DNA from: an uncultured Collinsella sp.
GTDB taxonomy: Bacteria > Actinomycetota > Coriobacteriia > Coriobacteriales > Coriobacteriaceae
Reading direction: 5' to 3'
Length of the DNA stretch: 5,883 nt
NCBI GenBank assembly: GCA_902490445.1
Contig: CABUDZ010000107.1
Span: 1 to 5,883, forward strand
Position numbers and translations under genes: made by a program. Under the pieces are notes generated by a model. The model was not told where the DNA came from. It saw only the letters and a program-made list of their open reading frames with translations, and ran no database searches. Below, in pieces: positions 5,646 to 5,883 of the stretch; positions within the stretch are counted from its first letter, which is position 1; each line of letters begins with the position of its first letter.

Positions 5646-5684
5646 CTGTTGAGGCAATTCGCCCCATACGGACAGAGACGATTG

Positions 5685-5759
5685 TTATCGTCGTCGGGAA
5701 ATTGCGCGCTGGCGTCGGATGGCATTGTCTGCAGTAGTGATGATCTTTACGAACTGCAT
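5685..5759 (-). CDS. Arg-rich leader peptide of argG
   Basis: A 24-codon frame starts MQFVKIITTADNAIRRQR and ends with ISRRR before TAA. Six residues are Arg: R15, R16, R18 and R22-R24, the last three being consecutive CGA codons directly before the stop. The Shine-Dalgarno AAAGGAG (5772-5766), 6 nt before the ATG, is near perfect and argues that it is translated. Four of the six Arg codons are CGA, a codon absent from argG. By analogy with amino-acid operon leader peptides (trp, his, ilv), ribosome speed over these codons would report charged tRNA-Arg and decide whether the downstream hairpin forms. The peptide itself need have no function. It is too short for usual gene callers. Confidence 0.72.
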   Translation of the reverse strand: MQFVKIITTADNAIRRQRAISRRR

Positions 5760-5862
5760 CTGCCTCTCCTTTCACCTATCGCCGGGCGCAATTCTAATAT
5801 CGCAAACGGTACCTTTTCCTCGGTAAGCGGTGCTTTTGCCGTCTCCGTTTTCGATGGTCGCT

Positions 5863-5868
5863 ATATTA
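5863..5868 (-). promoter_or_regulatory. Possible -10 box of the argG leader transcript
   Basis: On the - strand TAATAT (5868-5863) lies about 100 nt before the leader-peptide ATG. The matching -35 would fall at the very edge of or outside the window, so it cannot be checked. A second AT-rich spot, GATATTAGAAT (5801-5791), has no fair -35. The stretch from 5760 to 5883 otherwise shows no gene. Confidence 0.3.
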
Positions 5869-5883
5869 CGCTAAAGTGCCTGC

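Larger units (their letters stand above)
5481..5684 (-). promoter_or_regulatory. argG leader RNA, candidate arginine attenuator
   Basis: The 204 nt between the leader-peptide stop and argG can form competing helices on the - strand RNA: 5705-5696 with 5664-5654 (GCAAUUUCCC/GGGCGAAUUGC, one bulge), enclosing 5692-5687 with 5682-5677 (GACGAU/AUCGUC) over the last Arg codons; CUCUGU (5677-5672) with ACAGAG (5649-5644); CCUCA (5654-5650) with UGAGG (5637-5633); and GUCGU (5633-5629) with ACGAC (5617-5613). The last would break the terminator hairpin at 5620-5582. A ribosome stalled on Arg codons could thus shift the balance toward reading into argG. The helices are seen in the sequence; the switching order is inference. 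Confidence 0.6.

Noticed and set aside
5786..5805. An ArgR-type ARG box around GCGATATTAGAATTGC on the - strand
   Set aside because: It is only partly palindromic and a poor match to known ARG boxes; not enough to call.
5481..5883. A T-box riboswitch or other known riboswitch upstream of argG
   Set aside because: No T-box consensus (AGGGUGGNACCGCG-like) or other riboswitch core could be found by eye.

Overview
The window is GC-rich, with dense genes, good Shine-Dalgarno sites and tidy hairpin terminators. The proteins look like those of a gut actinobacterium of class Coriobacteriia, most likely Collinsella or a close relative. That placement comes from the general look of ArgG, ArgH, Ndk and RpiB and was not checked by a search.

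Layout: the + strand carries a TetR-family regulator at the left edge (2-619) and rpiB (869-1336, ribose-5-phosphate isomerase B). rpiB ends in a terminator that faces the terminator of ndk. Everything to the right is read on the - strand. In transcription order these are a short Arg-rich leader peptide (5759-5685), argG (5480-4254), an inverted-repeat-rich spacer with a strong hairpin, an unrecognised 56-aa gene (4018-3848), argH (3729-2299) with its terminator, a roughly 300-bp spacer with direct repeats and a vestigial reading frame, and ndk (1921-1517, nucleoside diphosphate kinase).

argG and argH encode the last two steps of arginine synthesis: citrulline plus aspartate to argininosuccinate, then to arginine plus fumarate. 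The most interesting part of the window is the 5' leader of argG. A near-perfect Shine-Dalgarno precedes a 24-codon reading frame with six Arg codons, ending in CGA-CGA-CGA-stop. Four of the six are CGA, a codon absent from argG's 12 Arg codons and used once among 21 in argH. Downstream lie several mutually exclusive RNA helices and a terminator-like hairpin with a U-tract, all ahead of argG. This is the architecture of ribosome-mediated transcription attenuation sensing charged tRNA-Arg. Classical bacterial arg regulation instead uses the ArgR/AhrC repressor, so an arginine leader-peptide attenuator would be notable.

The remaining genes are ordinary housekeeping functions. Promoter calls are weak throughout. 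RNA structures were found by eye, without energy calculation.
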